A stretch of 64,000 nucleotides of DNA from Phycisphaerales bacterium (GTDB lineage: Bacteria; Planctomycetota; Phycisphaerae; Phycisphaerales; UBA1924). Location: positions 682,001 through 746,000 of the forward strand of contig JAJDDK010000005.1 in assembly GCA_029260345.1 (NCBI GenBank), read 5' to 3'. A program made the translations under genes and the position numbers. This document shows, piece by piece, positions 35,939 through 43,851 of the stretch (positions are counted from its first letter, which is position 1; each line of letters opens with the position of its first letter). Under the pieces are notes generated by a model. The model was not told the DNA's origin, made no database searches, and was given only the letters and a program-made list of their open reading frames with translations.

Positions 35939-35959
35939 CGCGGGGACATAGGACACGTC

Positions 35960-36754
35960 ATGCTGGTGAAGAACGCAGATGCAATGGTGGCAGAGGCGGC
36001 GTATCGGTTGGGCGCGCTCTCTGTAATTGGCGGCGTGCGCCGTTCACGCTTTTTTCAAGGGGTCGCGGACACACTGGCGTTTGCCACGGGTGTCGAAGCC
36101 GCAGCCGTCACCGCCTTCCCAAAAACAATTCTGGCGCCGGCGTCCGCGATCGGCATCAGCGGCCCGTGGTCGGACCACGAACAGAAAAACTTTCTCGAAC
36201 AGTCCAAGTGGGCGCCCGATGATCGACTCATCGCCAAGCGACTTGCCGCGGCGCCGGGCCCGCTCTTTCGCACCACCAGCGAACTCATCGACGAGAAGGA
36301 ATTTGCCTGCTCGCGTTTGTACAACGAATTCCAGCGTCCGCGCGGCATCGGCGAGCAGGCGCAGATGTGTCTCGAAGCCAACGATGGCGCGCACTTGTTT
36401 GTCGCCATTGCACGGGTTGATTCGGAACATCCCATCTCAGAACGCTCGATCGAAATCGCCCAGCGCATGGCGGTTTTGATTCAGCGCTGCTGGAATACGG
36501 CGCACGAGAGCATGCCCGCCTGGGTGCGTGAGCTTTCGCCGCGCCGCCGCCGCGTGCTCGAGCTGGTCGCCGAAGGGCTCGACGATCACCAGATCGCAAT
36601 TGAACTCGGCGTGAAGTACCACACCGTCCGGGCGCACCTGAAAGACCTGTTCCGCGAGGCCAATGTGCGCAGCCGCCTGCATCTGATTCAGGCCATCCGC
36701 CGGCAGGAAGACGTTCAGCACGCGACGTTGACGGCTGAGCCGATCCTCGCGTAA
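35960..36754 (+). CDS. LuxR-type (HTH) transcriptional regulator
   Basis: 264 residues. The C-terminal ~60 residues form a LuxR/FixJ helix-turn-helix: LSPRRRRVLELVAEGLDDHQIAIELGVKYHTVRAHLKDLF, with VRAHLKDLFREANVRSR as recognition helix and linker. The ~190-residue N-terminal part has GAF-like strands (VEAAAVTAFP, AHLFVAIARVDS) and no phosphoacceptor pattern, so it is probably a small-molecule sensor rather than a response regulator. Its stop overlaps the next start (TAATG), so it is probably co-transcribed with the amidase gene. Confidence 0.88.
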   Translation: MLVKNADAMVAEAAYRLGALSVIGGVRRSRFFQGVADTLAFATGVEAAAVTAFPKTILAPASAIGISGPWSDHEQKNFLEQSKWAPDDRLIAKRLAAAPGPLFRTTSELIDEKEFACSRLYNEFQRPRGIGEQAQMCLEANDGAHLFVAIARVDSEHPISERSIEIAQRMAVLIQRCWNTAHESMPAWVRELSPRRRRVLELVAEGLDDHQIAIELGVKYHTVRAHLKDLFREANVRSRLHLIQAIRRQEDVQHATLTAEPILA

Positions 36755-37545
36755 TGCGCGCGCACCTCGTGCAACTCGACAGCGTCTGGGAAGACAAAGC
36801 ACAGAATTATGCGCGCGTGCGATCACTGCTTCAGTCGGTCGATTGTGCACCGGATGACCTCATCGTCCTGCCGGAGATGTTCGACACTGGGTTCTCGCTC
36901 AATGTCGAACGCACGCACGATGGCGATGGCGCGACGCAGCTCTTTCTCGCGGCTCTCGCCAAGGACCATCACGCCTACGTCTACGGCGGTTTCACCATGC
37001 AGCGTGAGGATGGCAAAGGCCTGAATCGCGCCCAGGTTTACGGGCCGGGCGACGCGCTGCTGTGCGAATACGACAAGATCCACCCATTCAGTTTCGGGCG
37101 CGAACCGGAACGATTCGTCGGCGGCTCGCATGTCGTCACCGCTGACTGGAAGTCCGGCGATGAACACCTGAAGCTTTGCCCCGCCATCTGCTACGACCTT
37201 CGATTCCCCGAGCTGTTCCGATGCGGCTTGCGCCAAGGCGCAGAGCTCTTCGTGATCGGCGCGAACTGGCCCGCGCCGCGCCGTGAACACTGGCGGACGC
37301 TCCTCGTGGCGCGCGCCATCGAGAATCAGGCGTTCGTGATCGGCGTAAACCGCGCCGGGAACGATCCGCACCTGCCGTATGCCGGCGATTCGCTGGCCGT
37401 GTCACCTGCCGGAGAGATCCTCGCGGACGTCGGCGCCTCGGAGAGCGTCGTAACCGTTGATCTGGACGTCGCTTCGTTGCGGCAGTGGCGCGAGACCTTT
37501 CCCGCCTGGAAAGACTGGAAAACGTTCCTCTTGGGGGGGTCCTAG
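36754..37545 (+). CDS. Carbon-nitrogen hydrolase (omega-amidase, YafV/Nit2-like)
   Basis: 263 residues. Nitrilase superfamily triad: Glu in IVLPEMFDTGFS, Lys in YDKIHPFSF, Cys in CPAICYDLRFPELFR. FDTGFS and RFPELFR are typical of the YafV/MtnU omega-amidase branch, which hydrolyses alpha-ketoglutaramate or ketosuccinamate after transamination of glutamine or asparagine. Start ATG 36754 overlaps the regulator's stop, so the two genes act as a pair; the regulator may sense an amino-acid-derived signal. Confidence 0.9.
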   Translation: MRAHLVQLDSVWEDKAQNYARVRSLLQSVDCAPDDLIVLPEMFDTGFSLNVERTHDGDGATQLFLAALAKDHHAYVYGGFTMQREDGKGLNRAQVYGPGDALLCEYDKIHPFSFGREPERFVGGSHVVTADWKSGDEHLKLCPAICYDLRFPELFRCGLRQGAELFVIGANWPAPRREHWRTLLVARAIENQAFVIGVNRAGNDPHLPYAGDSLAVSPAGEILADVGASESVVTVDLDVASLRQWRETFPAWKDWKTFLLGGS

Positions 37546-37660
37546 GCAGGGGAGGGGCGATGGGCGCCTGCCTACTTTGACATTTGAAGCTCGGATTTAT
37601 GGGCCGCAGGTCCGAATGCGCGGTTTCTGCGTTTTGCTCGGTCTTTTGCGCACGAGAGGG

Positions 37661-37688
37661 TTGACTCGGGTGCTCAAATCAGTATCTT
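37661..37688 (+). promoter_or_regulatory. Sigma70-like promoter for candidate long RNA
   Basis: TTGACT, 16-base spacer, TATCTT. No ORF with a plausible start follows; the next ~440 bases are hairpin-rich (see the ncRNA entry). Confidence 0.55.
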
Positions 37689-37694
37689 CGAAGA

Positions 37695-38140
37695 AGTTGA
37701 GTCGCAGGATCCGCGCCCGTTGAACGCAGATCCAGCACATGAGTAGGGGGAAGCAATCCTACTCGACAACTGAAGAGACCAATTGTCGCGGAGACGCGGC
37801 GGTTGTGCCGTTGATGACTCCTCCGTGGTGTCAGGCGTGACGAGTGCGCAATGCACGAGACTGCCTGAATTTGATCCACGGATTCCCTGTGCCCGCTTCG
37901 CCGATGTTGACGCGTCGGTGAAGCGGTTCCCGGCGTCCGGGCTTCGGTCCGGCGCAGTTGAGAGAGAATTCCACTCGCGAGGCCACCGGGGGATGGCCTT
38001 TCGAGGCCGGGAGGGCCGTTTCGCCGCTCGTTGACGGTGAACTGGCTCGGAGAGAAGAGGGAACGCCAACCGGGCGACGGCTGTTTTTCGAGAAACAGGC
38101 CGAAGGCTGGGCGGTGTTTCTTTTTGCGCTTTTTTGAGCG
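37695..38140 (+). ncRNA. Candidate structured noncoding RNA, family unknown
   Basis: A ~445-base stretch with no convincing ORF but many compact hairpins: GAGTAGG ... CCTACTC (37741-37764), TCAGGC ... GCCTGA enclosing GTGC-GCAAT-GCAC (~37830-37868), CCGATG...GTCGG, GTCCGG-GCTTCG-GTCCGG (~37940-37960), GGCCACC...TGGCC, and TGCGCT-TTTTTG-AGCGCA near the end. A promoter-like TTGACT-16-TATCTT lies just upstream. I checked for RNase P, tmRNA and SRP RNA landmarks (GAGGAAAGTCC, a terminal CCA arm, GGTCAGG...GGAAGCAGC) and found none on either strand. The strand and ends are guesses. Confidence 0.4.
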
Positions 38141-38147
38141 CACCCCC

Positions 38148-38175
38148 TTGAACACAATCTGCCAATCCCTATGCT
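38148..38175 (+). promoter_or_regulatory. Sigma70-like promoter for the small RNA
   Basis: TTGAAC, 16-base spacer, TATGCT. Starts a transcript near 38182 that has its own closing stem and terminator. Confidence 0.6.
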
Positions 38176-38181
38176 GGGTTC

Positions 38182-38352
38182 TGAATCGGTGTGGAACTTC
38201 GACACAGGGAACTGCACCGGGAGTCACGATCTAGGACCCGCGCCAGGTAAAACTGGCGTGATCCTTTCAGGGGTCGCAAGCCCCGATAATCTGCCACACC
38301 ATGGAGGAGTCCACACTACGCCCGATCTCACCGGATCGGGCGATGGTGTTTT
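38182..38352 (+). ncRNA. Candidate small RNA (~170 nt) with promoter and terminator
   Basis: The transcript would begin near 38182. GGTGTGG (38188-38194) pairs perfectly with CCACACC (38294-38300), closing a domain that contains a CGCCAG-GTAAAA-CTGGCG hairpin (~38238-38255) and a GGGG-TCGCAAG-CCCC hairpin (~38270-38285). A terminator stem CGCCCGATC ... GATCGGGCG (38319-38342) followed by TTTTT ends it. The long closing stem with internal bulges recalls the 6S RNA layout, but I cannot match sequence and do not assign a family. It is independent of the downstream cls gene. Confidence 0.6.
38319..38352 (+). terminator. Intrinsic terminator of the small RNA
   Basis: CGCCCGATC-TCACCG-GATCGGGCG, then ATGGTGTTTTT. 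The perfect nine-base stem and T-run end the small RNA before cls. Confidence 0.75.
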
Positions 38353-38385
38353 TGGGGTGCAGCTCTTCAACAAACAAGAAAGCTG

Positions 38386-38423
38386 GCCGCCGTGTTACGG
38401 ACGCCAAAGGCGTCAGTGCCACG
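38386..38423. repeat. Copy of the GTACGGACGC...GTGCCACG palindromic repeat
   Basis: GTTACGGACGCCAAAGGCGT followed by CAGTGCCACG. The same element, GTACGGACGCTGAAAGCGTC then AGTGCCACG on the minus strand, is at 44690-44724. It lies in the open frame upstream of cls, showing that this upstream frame is not coding. Confidence 0.7.
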
Positions 38424-38603
38424 AGTGCTCGTATTTTCTATCTCCAACCGTGGCTCTCTCGCTCCAAGAGTGAAGCACGCCACCCGAATCTGGCGACCAA
38501 ACCACACCACCCCACCAAAAATCTTTCGCTTTATCATGCCCCGCTTCACCGCAAAGGGGCCATTCACATCGACGCAAATGTCATCAGCACGATCGTCCTG
38601 GCC

Positions 38604-40016
38604 ATGCACTGGTCCATCATCGTTCTGCTCTCCGTGCGCGTGATCATGGTGCGGCCGCCCGTCGGCGTCTCCCTCGCCTGGCTCATGGTCATCTTCAGCA
38701 TCCCGTTTTTCGGCGCGTTTCTGTATTTGCTCTTCGGTGAACGCCGCCTCGGCCGACATCGCGCTGAGCGCACCGTCGCCGTCGCCAAAGCCTTCGCGCC
38801 GTGGCAGGCGGACCTCCGTCGCGAACACTCCGCCAAACCCACACAGGTCAATCCCGGCTTTCGACACCTCGCGCACCAGGCGGAGCGCGTCCTCGGCTTC
38901 TCGCCCGAACCGGGCAACAGTTTCGAACTCTTCGACAATTTCCAAACCGTCTTCGATTCCCTCGTCCGCGACATCGACAACGCCCAATCCATCTGCCACA
39001 TGTGCTTCTACATCTGGCACGAAGGCGGTCGCGCCGATGACGTCATCGCCGCCCTCGAACGCGCCGCCCAGCGCGGCGTGGAGTGCCGCATCCTCGCCGA
39101 CGGCATCGGCAGCAAAAAGTTCCTCGAAAGCAAATCAATCGCGCAACTGCGCAAAGCCGGCGTCGAAGTCGTCACCGCGCTGCCCATCGGTTTGATTCGC
39201 ACCCTCTTCGTGCGCCGCGACCTGCGCAACCACCGCAAGATCGTCGACATCGACAACGCCATCGCCTACACCGGCAGCCAGAACCTCGTTGATCCGCGCT
39301 TCTTCAAGCAGGACTCCGGCGTCGGCGAATGGGTGGATGCGGTCGTGCGCATCACCGGCCCCGTCGCCGTCTCGCTCGGCGGCGTGTTCGCGCAAGACTG
39401 GGCCGTCGAAACCAAAAAACCCGGCGAGCCGCCCTCGGCGAACCGCGAAGACGCGACGACCGCCGGCGATGTCGTCATGCAGGTCGTGCCGTCCGGCCCC
39501 GATCGTCATCCCGATGCGATCCACCAGCTCCTGCTCACGTCGATCTACGCCGCCCAGCGCAGCATCGTCATGACCACGCCGTACTTTGTGCCCGACGATG
39601 CGACGATCACCGCGCTGCTCTCCGCCGCACTCCGCGGCGTGGACGTCACACTCATCGTCCCCGCGCGCAATGATTCAATCCTCGTGCGCTACGCCAGCGT
39701 CGCTCATTTTGACGATCTGATGTCCGCCGGCGTGCGCATCGCGGCGTTCAAGGGCGGACTCCTGCACACCAAGAGCCTCGCGATTGATGGCGCCGCGAGC
39801 ATCTTCGGCTCCGTGAACCTCGACATGCGCAGCCTGTGGCTGAATTTCGAGATCTCACTCTTCGTCTACGACGAATCCTTCAACGCGCGGCTCACCGAAC
39901 TGCACCAGAAATACCTCGCCGACTCCGACTGGATGGATCTCGAAGAATGGCGCCGCCGCCCCTTCCGGCGCAAGTTCGCCGAAAACACGTTCCGACTCAT
40001 CGGCCCGCTGCTTTAG
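38604..40016 (+). CDS. cls: Cardiolipin synthase (phospholipase D family)
   Basis: Two HKD signatures, HRKIVDIDNAIAYTGSQN and HTKSLAIDGAASIFGSVN, plus two N-terminal membrane helices (MHWSIIVLLSVRVIMV and AWLMVIFSIPFFGAFLYLLFG) identify a bacterial cardiolipin synthase, which joins two phosphatidylglycerols in the inner membrane. The true start is unclear. ATG 38604 cuts into the first helix; in-frame ATGs at 38301 and 38343 lie in the small RNA and its terminator, and a repeat copy sits between. A non-ATG start around 38570-38590 (for example ATT in GAIHIDANVIS) would give the normal first helix. The C-terminal half is full length. Confidence 0.9.
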   Translation: MHWSIIVLLSVRVIMVRPPVGVSLAWLMVIFSIPFFGAFLYLLFGERRLGRHRAERTVAVAKAFAPWQADLRREHSAKPTQVNPGFRHLAHQAERVLGFSPEPGNSFELFDNFQTVFDSLVRDIDNAQSICHMCFYIWHEGGRADDVIAALERAAQRGVECRILADGIGSKKFLESKSIAQLRKAGVEVVTALPIGLIRTLFVRRDLRNHRKIVDIDNAIAYTGSQNLVDPRFFKQDSGVGEWVDAVVRITGPVAVSLGGVFAQDWAVETKKPGEPPSANREDATTAGDVVMQVVPSGPDRHPDAIHQLLLTSIYAAQRSIVMTTPYFVPDDATITALLSAALRGVDVTLIVPARNDSILVRYASVAHFDDLMSAGVRIAAFKGGLLHTKSLAIDGAASIFGSVNLDMRSLWLNFEISLFVYDESFNARLTELHQKYLADSDWMDLEEWRRRPFRRKFAENTFRLIGPLL

Positions 40017-40020
40017 CATC

Positions 40021-40300
40021 TCCCTCTCCCCCCGGGAGAGGGCCGGGGTGACGGGGTTGGACGATCAATTCAAAGGCGCCGTGGTCTTGTCCGTCTTCGG
40101 ACAAGGCCACGATTGAGCGTCCAAATTCAAACAACGCGTGCCCTTGAATGAGGACAATCATGGCCATGGCGCCGTAGATGATCACGTTCAAGCACTGGAT
40201 TCCCCTCATCCGTCAACGCTTGCGCGTTGCCACCTTCTCCCGGTGGGAGAAGGGATTCAAACTCCCTCTCCCCCGGAGAGGGCCGGGGTGAGGGGGTTGA
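40021..40300. repeat. BIME-like array D after cls
   Basis: CCCTCTCCC-CCC-GGGAGAGGG (40022-40043), then an inverted left arm CCGTCAACGCTTGCGCGTTG with CCTTCTCCC-GGT-GGGAGAAGG (40203-40255), then CCCTCTCCC-CC-GGAGAGGG (40263-40281). Each right arm is followed by CCGGGGTGA-GGGGTTG. It fills the convergent gap between cls and a PEP-CTERM gene. Confidence 0.75.
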
Positions 40301-40317
40301 GCGCAGCAAACTCTCAA

Positions 40318-40890
40318 TCAACTCGTTTCGCGTTTGCGCCTGACAGCAATCAGTCCTGCCAGTCCGAAGATGGCCGCCGCGCCCGGCGCCGGCACATTCA
40401 CACCTTCAATCGTTCCCATGAATGGGTTGAGCTCTTCGGCGAGCGCCGAGCCAATCGCGCCGCCGATCAGGTTCGGATTTGGATCCTGCCCCCAGTCGTT
40501 CGTGATGGTCACGGTCCAGGTCCCTGCGCCGGCGAGATTGAAACTCGAAATATCAAAATTGCTTCCGTAAACACCGGGCGCGTTTGATCCGGGACCATCA
40601 TAACTTGGTTGGAGTCCTCCGAGGTTGTCAAATCCCGCGATCGAGACTGAATTCAAGTTCGGAGCCGTGAGGGTGATTTGCATATCGGATGCCCACGAAC
40701 TGTCACCAATTGGCTCGCTGTAGCCGAAGTGATATATGAACGAAGTGGCTGTCCCGGTTCCAAATCCGGAGAATATGACGGCCGTCGAGCCGCCGGAGAG
40801 CAGGGCTGTTCCAACTTGTGTGAATGAGATTGCGGCGTGAGCGTTTGCAGCGATCGCGAGGCCGCTGACGGCAACAATGGCGTACTTCAT
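40318..40890 (-). CDS. PEP-CTERM protein 1
   Basis: 190 residues from MKYAIVAVSGLAIAANAHA, a signal peptide. The mature part is rich in Gly, Ser, Asn and Thr with TWTVTITNDWGQDPNPN. The C-terminus has the three-part sorting signal: VPAPGAAAIFGLAGL (PEP-like motif here read as PAPG), a hydrophobic helix and the basic end RRKRE. Exosortase would cut and attach it to the surface. It looks like a variant of the usual V-P-E-P motif with A in place of E. A neighbouring gene has the same architecture. Confidence 0.88.
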   Translation of the reverse strand: MKYAIVAVSGLAIAANAHAAISFTQVGTALLSGGSTAVIFSGFGTGTATSFIYHFGYSEPIGDSSWASDMQITLTAPNLNSVSIAGFDNLGGLQPSYDGPGSNAPGVYGSNFDISSFNLAGAGTWTVTITNDWGQDPNPNLIGGAIGSALAEELNPFMGTIEGVNVPAPGAAAIFGLAGLIAVRRKRETS

Positions 40891-40945
40891 TTGAATGATC
40901 TTTCCTGTCGAAATGAAAACCGCGCAAGCGTGCGCGGATTGGCAA

Positions 40946-41734
40946 TCAGCGATGTCGGCGAACGACGCCGAGCATCCCAAGACCAAATGCAAAGATGGCG
41001 CCCGGCGCCGGAATCGGCGCCAGCGTAAACGTGCTGTTGATGCATGACACCAGCGGCGAGCCACCTGTGGTCACGCCAAAGAAGCCCCACTGCGTCGCGC
41101 CATTGGCGACGATGGACTCATGCAACCAGGTGAGCTCGTAGGTTCCCGGCCCGAGAACACCAGAGAAGCCGATCGGCTCAAACCAGTCGCCAATGCCGTT
41201 GATCGATTGCCGAAACTCCATCACCAGCGGCGTTCCGGTGGACAGATCAATCAAAGAGATCATGCCGGTCACTTGGTGATACGCGCCGGTGTTCAGTGTT
41301 CCTCCCTGCCAGGCGCCCGCCCAGTTCCAGGCCTGCGAGGTGACTACATTGAATGTGATGACGCCTTCTGCCGTGCCGAACGAGCGGTCCTCCGAGTTCG
41401 ACGTCGCGGCGGTGAAGATCTCCGCCGACGTGCATGCATCCATTACGACGCTCGTGAATCCGCCGCCGATGCCGGGGTTTGACGGCGTAAACGTCGCGCC
41501 ATGTTCGGCATAGCCGCGACCGGAAAAGCCGTTGAAGCTGAAGAAACGATCTTCAACGCCATAGAAATCCGCGCCGGAGAAGTCTTGCGTCAGCCCAGGG
41601 TTGCCAATAAAGGTCGTGCCGATGCGGTAATACGCATCCGCCTCTGCCCGTTGGCTGGACGCGACAATAAACCCTTGCCCGCTCGCCGCCACTGCCGTCG
41701 AGCCGAACATGGCCAGTACGATAATTCGACGCAT
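40946..41734 (-). CDS. PEP-CTERM protein 2
   Basis: 262 residues from MRRIIVLAMFGSTAVAASG, with a strong AGGAGGG site nine bases before the ATG. After the signal peptide come aromatic and Gly-rich stretches (GFSGRGYAEHGATFTPS, WNWAGAWQGG, WFEPIGFSGVLGPGTYELTWLH in part) that look like a beta-sandwich. The C-terminus IPAPGAIFAFGLGMLG followed by VVRRHR is a PEP-CTERM-like sorting signal with PAPG. It is 56 bases upstream of and co-directional with PEP-CTERM protein 1, so both may be expressed and displayed together. Confidence 0.88.
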   Translation of the reverse strand: MRRIIVLAMFGSTAVAASGQGFIVASSQRAEADAYYRIGTTFIGNPGLTQDFSGADFYGVEDRFFSFNGFSGRGYAEHGATFTPSNPGIGGGFTSVVMDACTSAEIFTAATSNSEDRSFGTAEGVITFNVVTSQAWNWAGAWQGGTLNTGAYHQVTGMISLIDLSTGTPLVMEFRQSINGIGDWFEPIGFSGVLGPGTYELTWLHESIVANGATQWGFFGVTTGGSPLVSCINSTFTLAPIPAPGAIFAFGLGMLGVVRRHR

Positions 41735-41766
41735 GATGCGCCCTCCTGTTTTTTGAAGCGCCCTCG

Positions 41767-41780
41767 AACCGAATTCGGTT
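41767..41780. promoter_or_regulatory. 14-nt perfect palindrome upstream of PEP-CTERM protein 2
   Basis: AACCGAATTCGGTT, about 35 bases before the start. Possible operator or -35/-10 overlap; otherwise 41735-42178 shows only an AT-rich patch (41845-41862) and no gene. Confidence 0.45.
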
Positions 41781-42178
41781 TCCCCACAGACGCTCTCCTG
41801 AAGGCTAGCGACAACCACATAAAAACAGGCGCGAAATCTTAACTCACGAATTAAATATTTTTGTGTTCAATGGACGCCGCCCGATCCGGACGCTTGCATT
41901 GAATGAGAAAATGATTGTGCCTTCACCGCCTGGCGCCGTCGGGCGCCACAGTGCGATCGAGAAGCGGCAGTGCCACGATTCAGCGCTCAATCCACGCCAG
42001 CCATAGCGCTGACACTTGCAGCGCCGGCGCCGGCGCCGCGCTGCCCCTGTATTTCCTTGAAAAACCCCACATTTCATGTGACTTTCAGACACTCGTCATG
42101 TCCAAAATGAAAGTGGATGTGCGCGGTCAAGACGGGAACGATTCCTCGTTGATCAATCGTCAATGAAAGGAGCCGATC

Positions 42179-42394
42179 ATGGCCCAGACGAAACCGCAAA
42201 CCGAAAAACAAGAACAACAGCAACCAAACCGCGAGTCCACGCAACCCGCCAACAAGAACGATCCCACCAAGCCGGCGCCAAAGAAGAACCCCGGCCATCA
42301 GGTGGACACCAATCCTGCACAAGGAGGTCCGTCAACGCGGCGCAATCCTGAAGCCGGCAAGCCTCAGGAACAGCGCAAACGCGGCAGACACTAA
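42179..42394 (+). CDS. Small disordered Pro/Gln/Asn/Lys-rich protein
   Basis: 71 residues with a very good AAAGGAG site eight bases before the ATG, which makes it a real gene despite its size. The sequence (MAQTKPQTEKQEQQQPNRES...) has almost no hydrophobic residues, is strongly basic at the end (RKRGRH) and should be unfolded. No family recognised. A 9-bp perfect hairpin ATGGCCCCG...CGGGGCCAT at 42417-42442 follows. It could be a stress-related, nucleic-acid-binding or desiccation-type peptide; this is only a guess from composition. Confidence 0.7.
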   Translation: MAQTKPQTEKQEQQQPNRESTQPANKNDPTKPAPKKNPGHQVDTNPAQGGPSTRRNPEAGKPQEQRKRGRH

Positions 42395-42416
42395 GCCCCC
42401 TGCCTCGGACCTCAAC

Positions 42417-42442
42417 ATGGCCCCGTCGAAAGGCGGGGCCAT
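42417..42442. terminator. Hairpin after the small protein gene
   Basis: ATGGCCCCG-TCGAAAGG-CGGGGCCAT, no T-tract. Likely transcript end or mRNA-stabilising stem. Confidence 0.45.
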
Positions 42443-42548
42443 GCGTTACGGCGATTCACATATTCCATATTGATGCAAAGCGAGCCCGCTCGTCCCCGAG
42501 CGGGTCAACGCCGAAGTTTGTGGAAGCGCCCGTATCACGGCGCCCGGC

Positions 42549-42620
42549 AGATGAGATGAGGAGATGAGAAAGTGAGAAACCCGTCCCCACCTCAACTTTC
42601 TCATCTCATCATCTCATATG
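42549..42620. repeat. Hairpin repeat, copy 1 (GATGAGATGA/TCATCTCATC)
   Basis: AGATGAGATGAGGAGATGAG ... CTTTCTCATCTCATCATCTC then ATATG, a long stem over a ~25-base loop. The stop and last five codons of the RepA-like gene are inside it. A second copy in the same orientation is at 44511-44582. Confidence 0.75.
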
Positions 42621-43613
42621 CTCACTTTGCGGCAACGACCATCGGCGCACGGTGGAGGCGCCCTCGCCGGTGATGTTCATCTCCTTCTTCACAAACCGCA
42701 CCGTGAGCCAATTAAATCCCTCATTCGCCGCCAGTCGGCGCAGCTCTTCGACCTCCACCGGCCCGTTCGCCAGCCACACCTTCAGCCGCTCCGCGATTTC
42801 ATTGAACACCGTGGCGCGTGAGGTGGTCGGCGTTTCTTCCGACTCATCGAACGCGCGCCGCTCGACCCATTCCACGCGGCCATCAGCAATGCGATAGACA
42901 AACCCGTCGCGATCATTGGCGATGTTGCACTTCACCGGGCGCAATCCCCGCAGGTTGTCTTCCGCATCGCCCGCTTGCGCCTTGAGGCGCTGCACCATCC
43001 ACACGGCCCGAGCCGCAGCCGTGAACGCGAGGCTCCCGATCAGGTTGTGCACGGCAGGGGAGGACTTGCCGCTCTTGCGCAGGTGCGTCACGCACACCAT
43101 CGCGACGTGACGGCTGGCCGCAAGATCGCTCAGACGCTTCAGGATCGTCCGCACCTGCGTGTTGTTGTTCGAATCGCTTCGGGGCATGTACGCGCTGATC
43201 GGATCAATCACAATCAGCTTCGTCGCTGGGTTCTCCGCCAAAGCCACCGTCAACGGCCAAATGTGTTCCTCAATGTTGAAGTCGTCCCACTTCTGTCCGT
43301 CCGTCACGCCGGTGAGAATGTGAATGCGCGACGCATCGCCATTCGACATGCGAATGCGCGGCTTAATCGTGTCCGCTGGATCATCCTCCGCACTGATCAG
43401 CAGCACCTCCGCCGGATCGCGCCGATCTTTCGTGAACGGAAATGGCTCACCGGTCGTCATGCGCGACGTCAGATCCATCGTGACAAACGACTTGCCAAGC
43501 CCGGGATCACCGGCCAGCAGTGTGAGCTTGCCAAGCGCCAGCACACCCGGCCAGAGCCAGTCGATCGGCTGTTCCTTGATGACGTCCAGACTCACAAGAT
43601 CAGGTTTGAACAT
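42609..43613 (-). CDS. RepA-like AAA ATPase (hexameric helicase type)
   Basis: 334 residues from MFKPDLVSLDVIKEQPIDWL, with GGAG eight bases upstream. The RecA-like core of the AAA_25/RepA group is clear: Walker A LLAGDPGLGKSFVTMDL, DPAEVLLISAEDDP, Walker B KLIVIDPISAYMP, VAMVCVTHLRKSG, and a C-terminal DNA-binding-like tail. Such proteins replicate plasmids or phage and prime mobile DNA. It stands alone here; primase, origin and relaxase genes are not seen. With the next gene and flanking hairpins it looks like the remnant of a small mobile unit. Confidence 0.85.
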   Translation of the reverse strand: MFKPDLVSLDVIKEQPIDWLWPGVLALGKLTLLAGDPGLGKSFVTMDLTSRMTTGEPFPFTKDRRDPAEVLLISAEDDPADTIKPRIRMSNGDASRIHILTGVTDGQKWDDFNIEEHIWPLTVALAENPATKLIVIDPISAYMPRSDSNNNTQVRTILKRLSDLAASRHVAMVCVTHLRKSGKSSPAVHNLIGSLAFTAAARAVWMVQRLKAQAGDAEDNLRGLRPVKCNIANDRDGFVYRIADGRVEWVERRAFDESEETPTTSRATVFNEIAERLKVWLANGPVEVEELRRLAANEGFNWLTVRFVKKEMNITGEGASTVRRWSLPQSEHMR

Positions 43614-43713
43614 GGTTGCTCCGTTGAATGAACTGAAGGCAGAGGCGTGCGCAGACCCTCCCTCATCCCCCTCTCTCTTTTTTCTTTGAGAGCGGGACTC
43701 GCCAGTGTTGAAG

Positions 43714-43850
43714 CCCTTCTCCCACTGGGAGAAGGTGTCAACGCGCAAGCGTTGACGGATGAGGGCCGAGTGTTTCGAGCGGAATGAAGACAAGACCCGG
43801 CCCTCACCCGTCCTCGCTGCGCTCGGCCACCCTCTCCCAGAAGGAGAGGG
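43714..43850. repeat. BIME-like unit E
   Basis: Left arm CCTTCTCCC-ACT-GGGAGAAGG with CAACGCGCAAGCGTTGACGG, right arm CCCTCACCC ... CCCTCTCCC-AGA-AGGAGAGGG, loop ~45 bases. The right arm stops one base before the stop codon of the next gene. Confidence 0.8.
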
Positions 43851-43851
43851 G

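Noticed and set aside
37783-38034. 83-residue ORF within the structured RNA region
   Set aside because: No ribosome binding site, odd composition, and it crosses strong hairpins; treated as chance.
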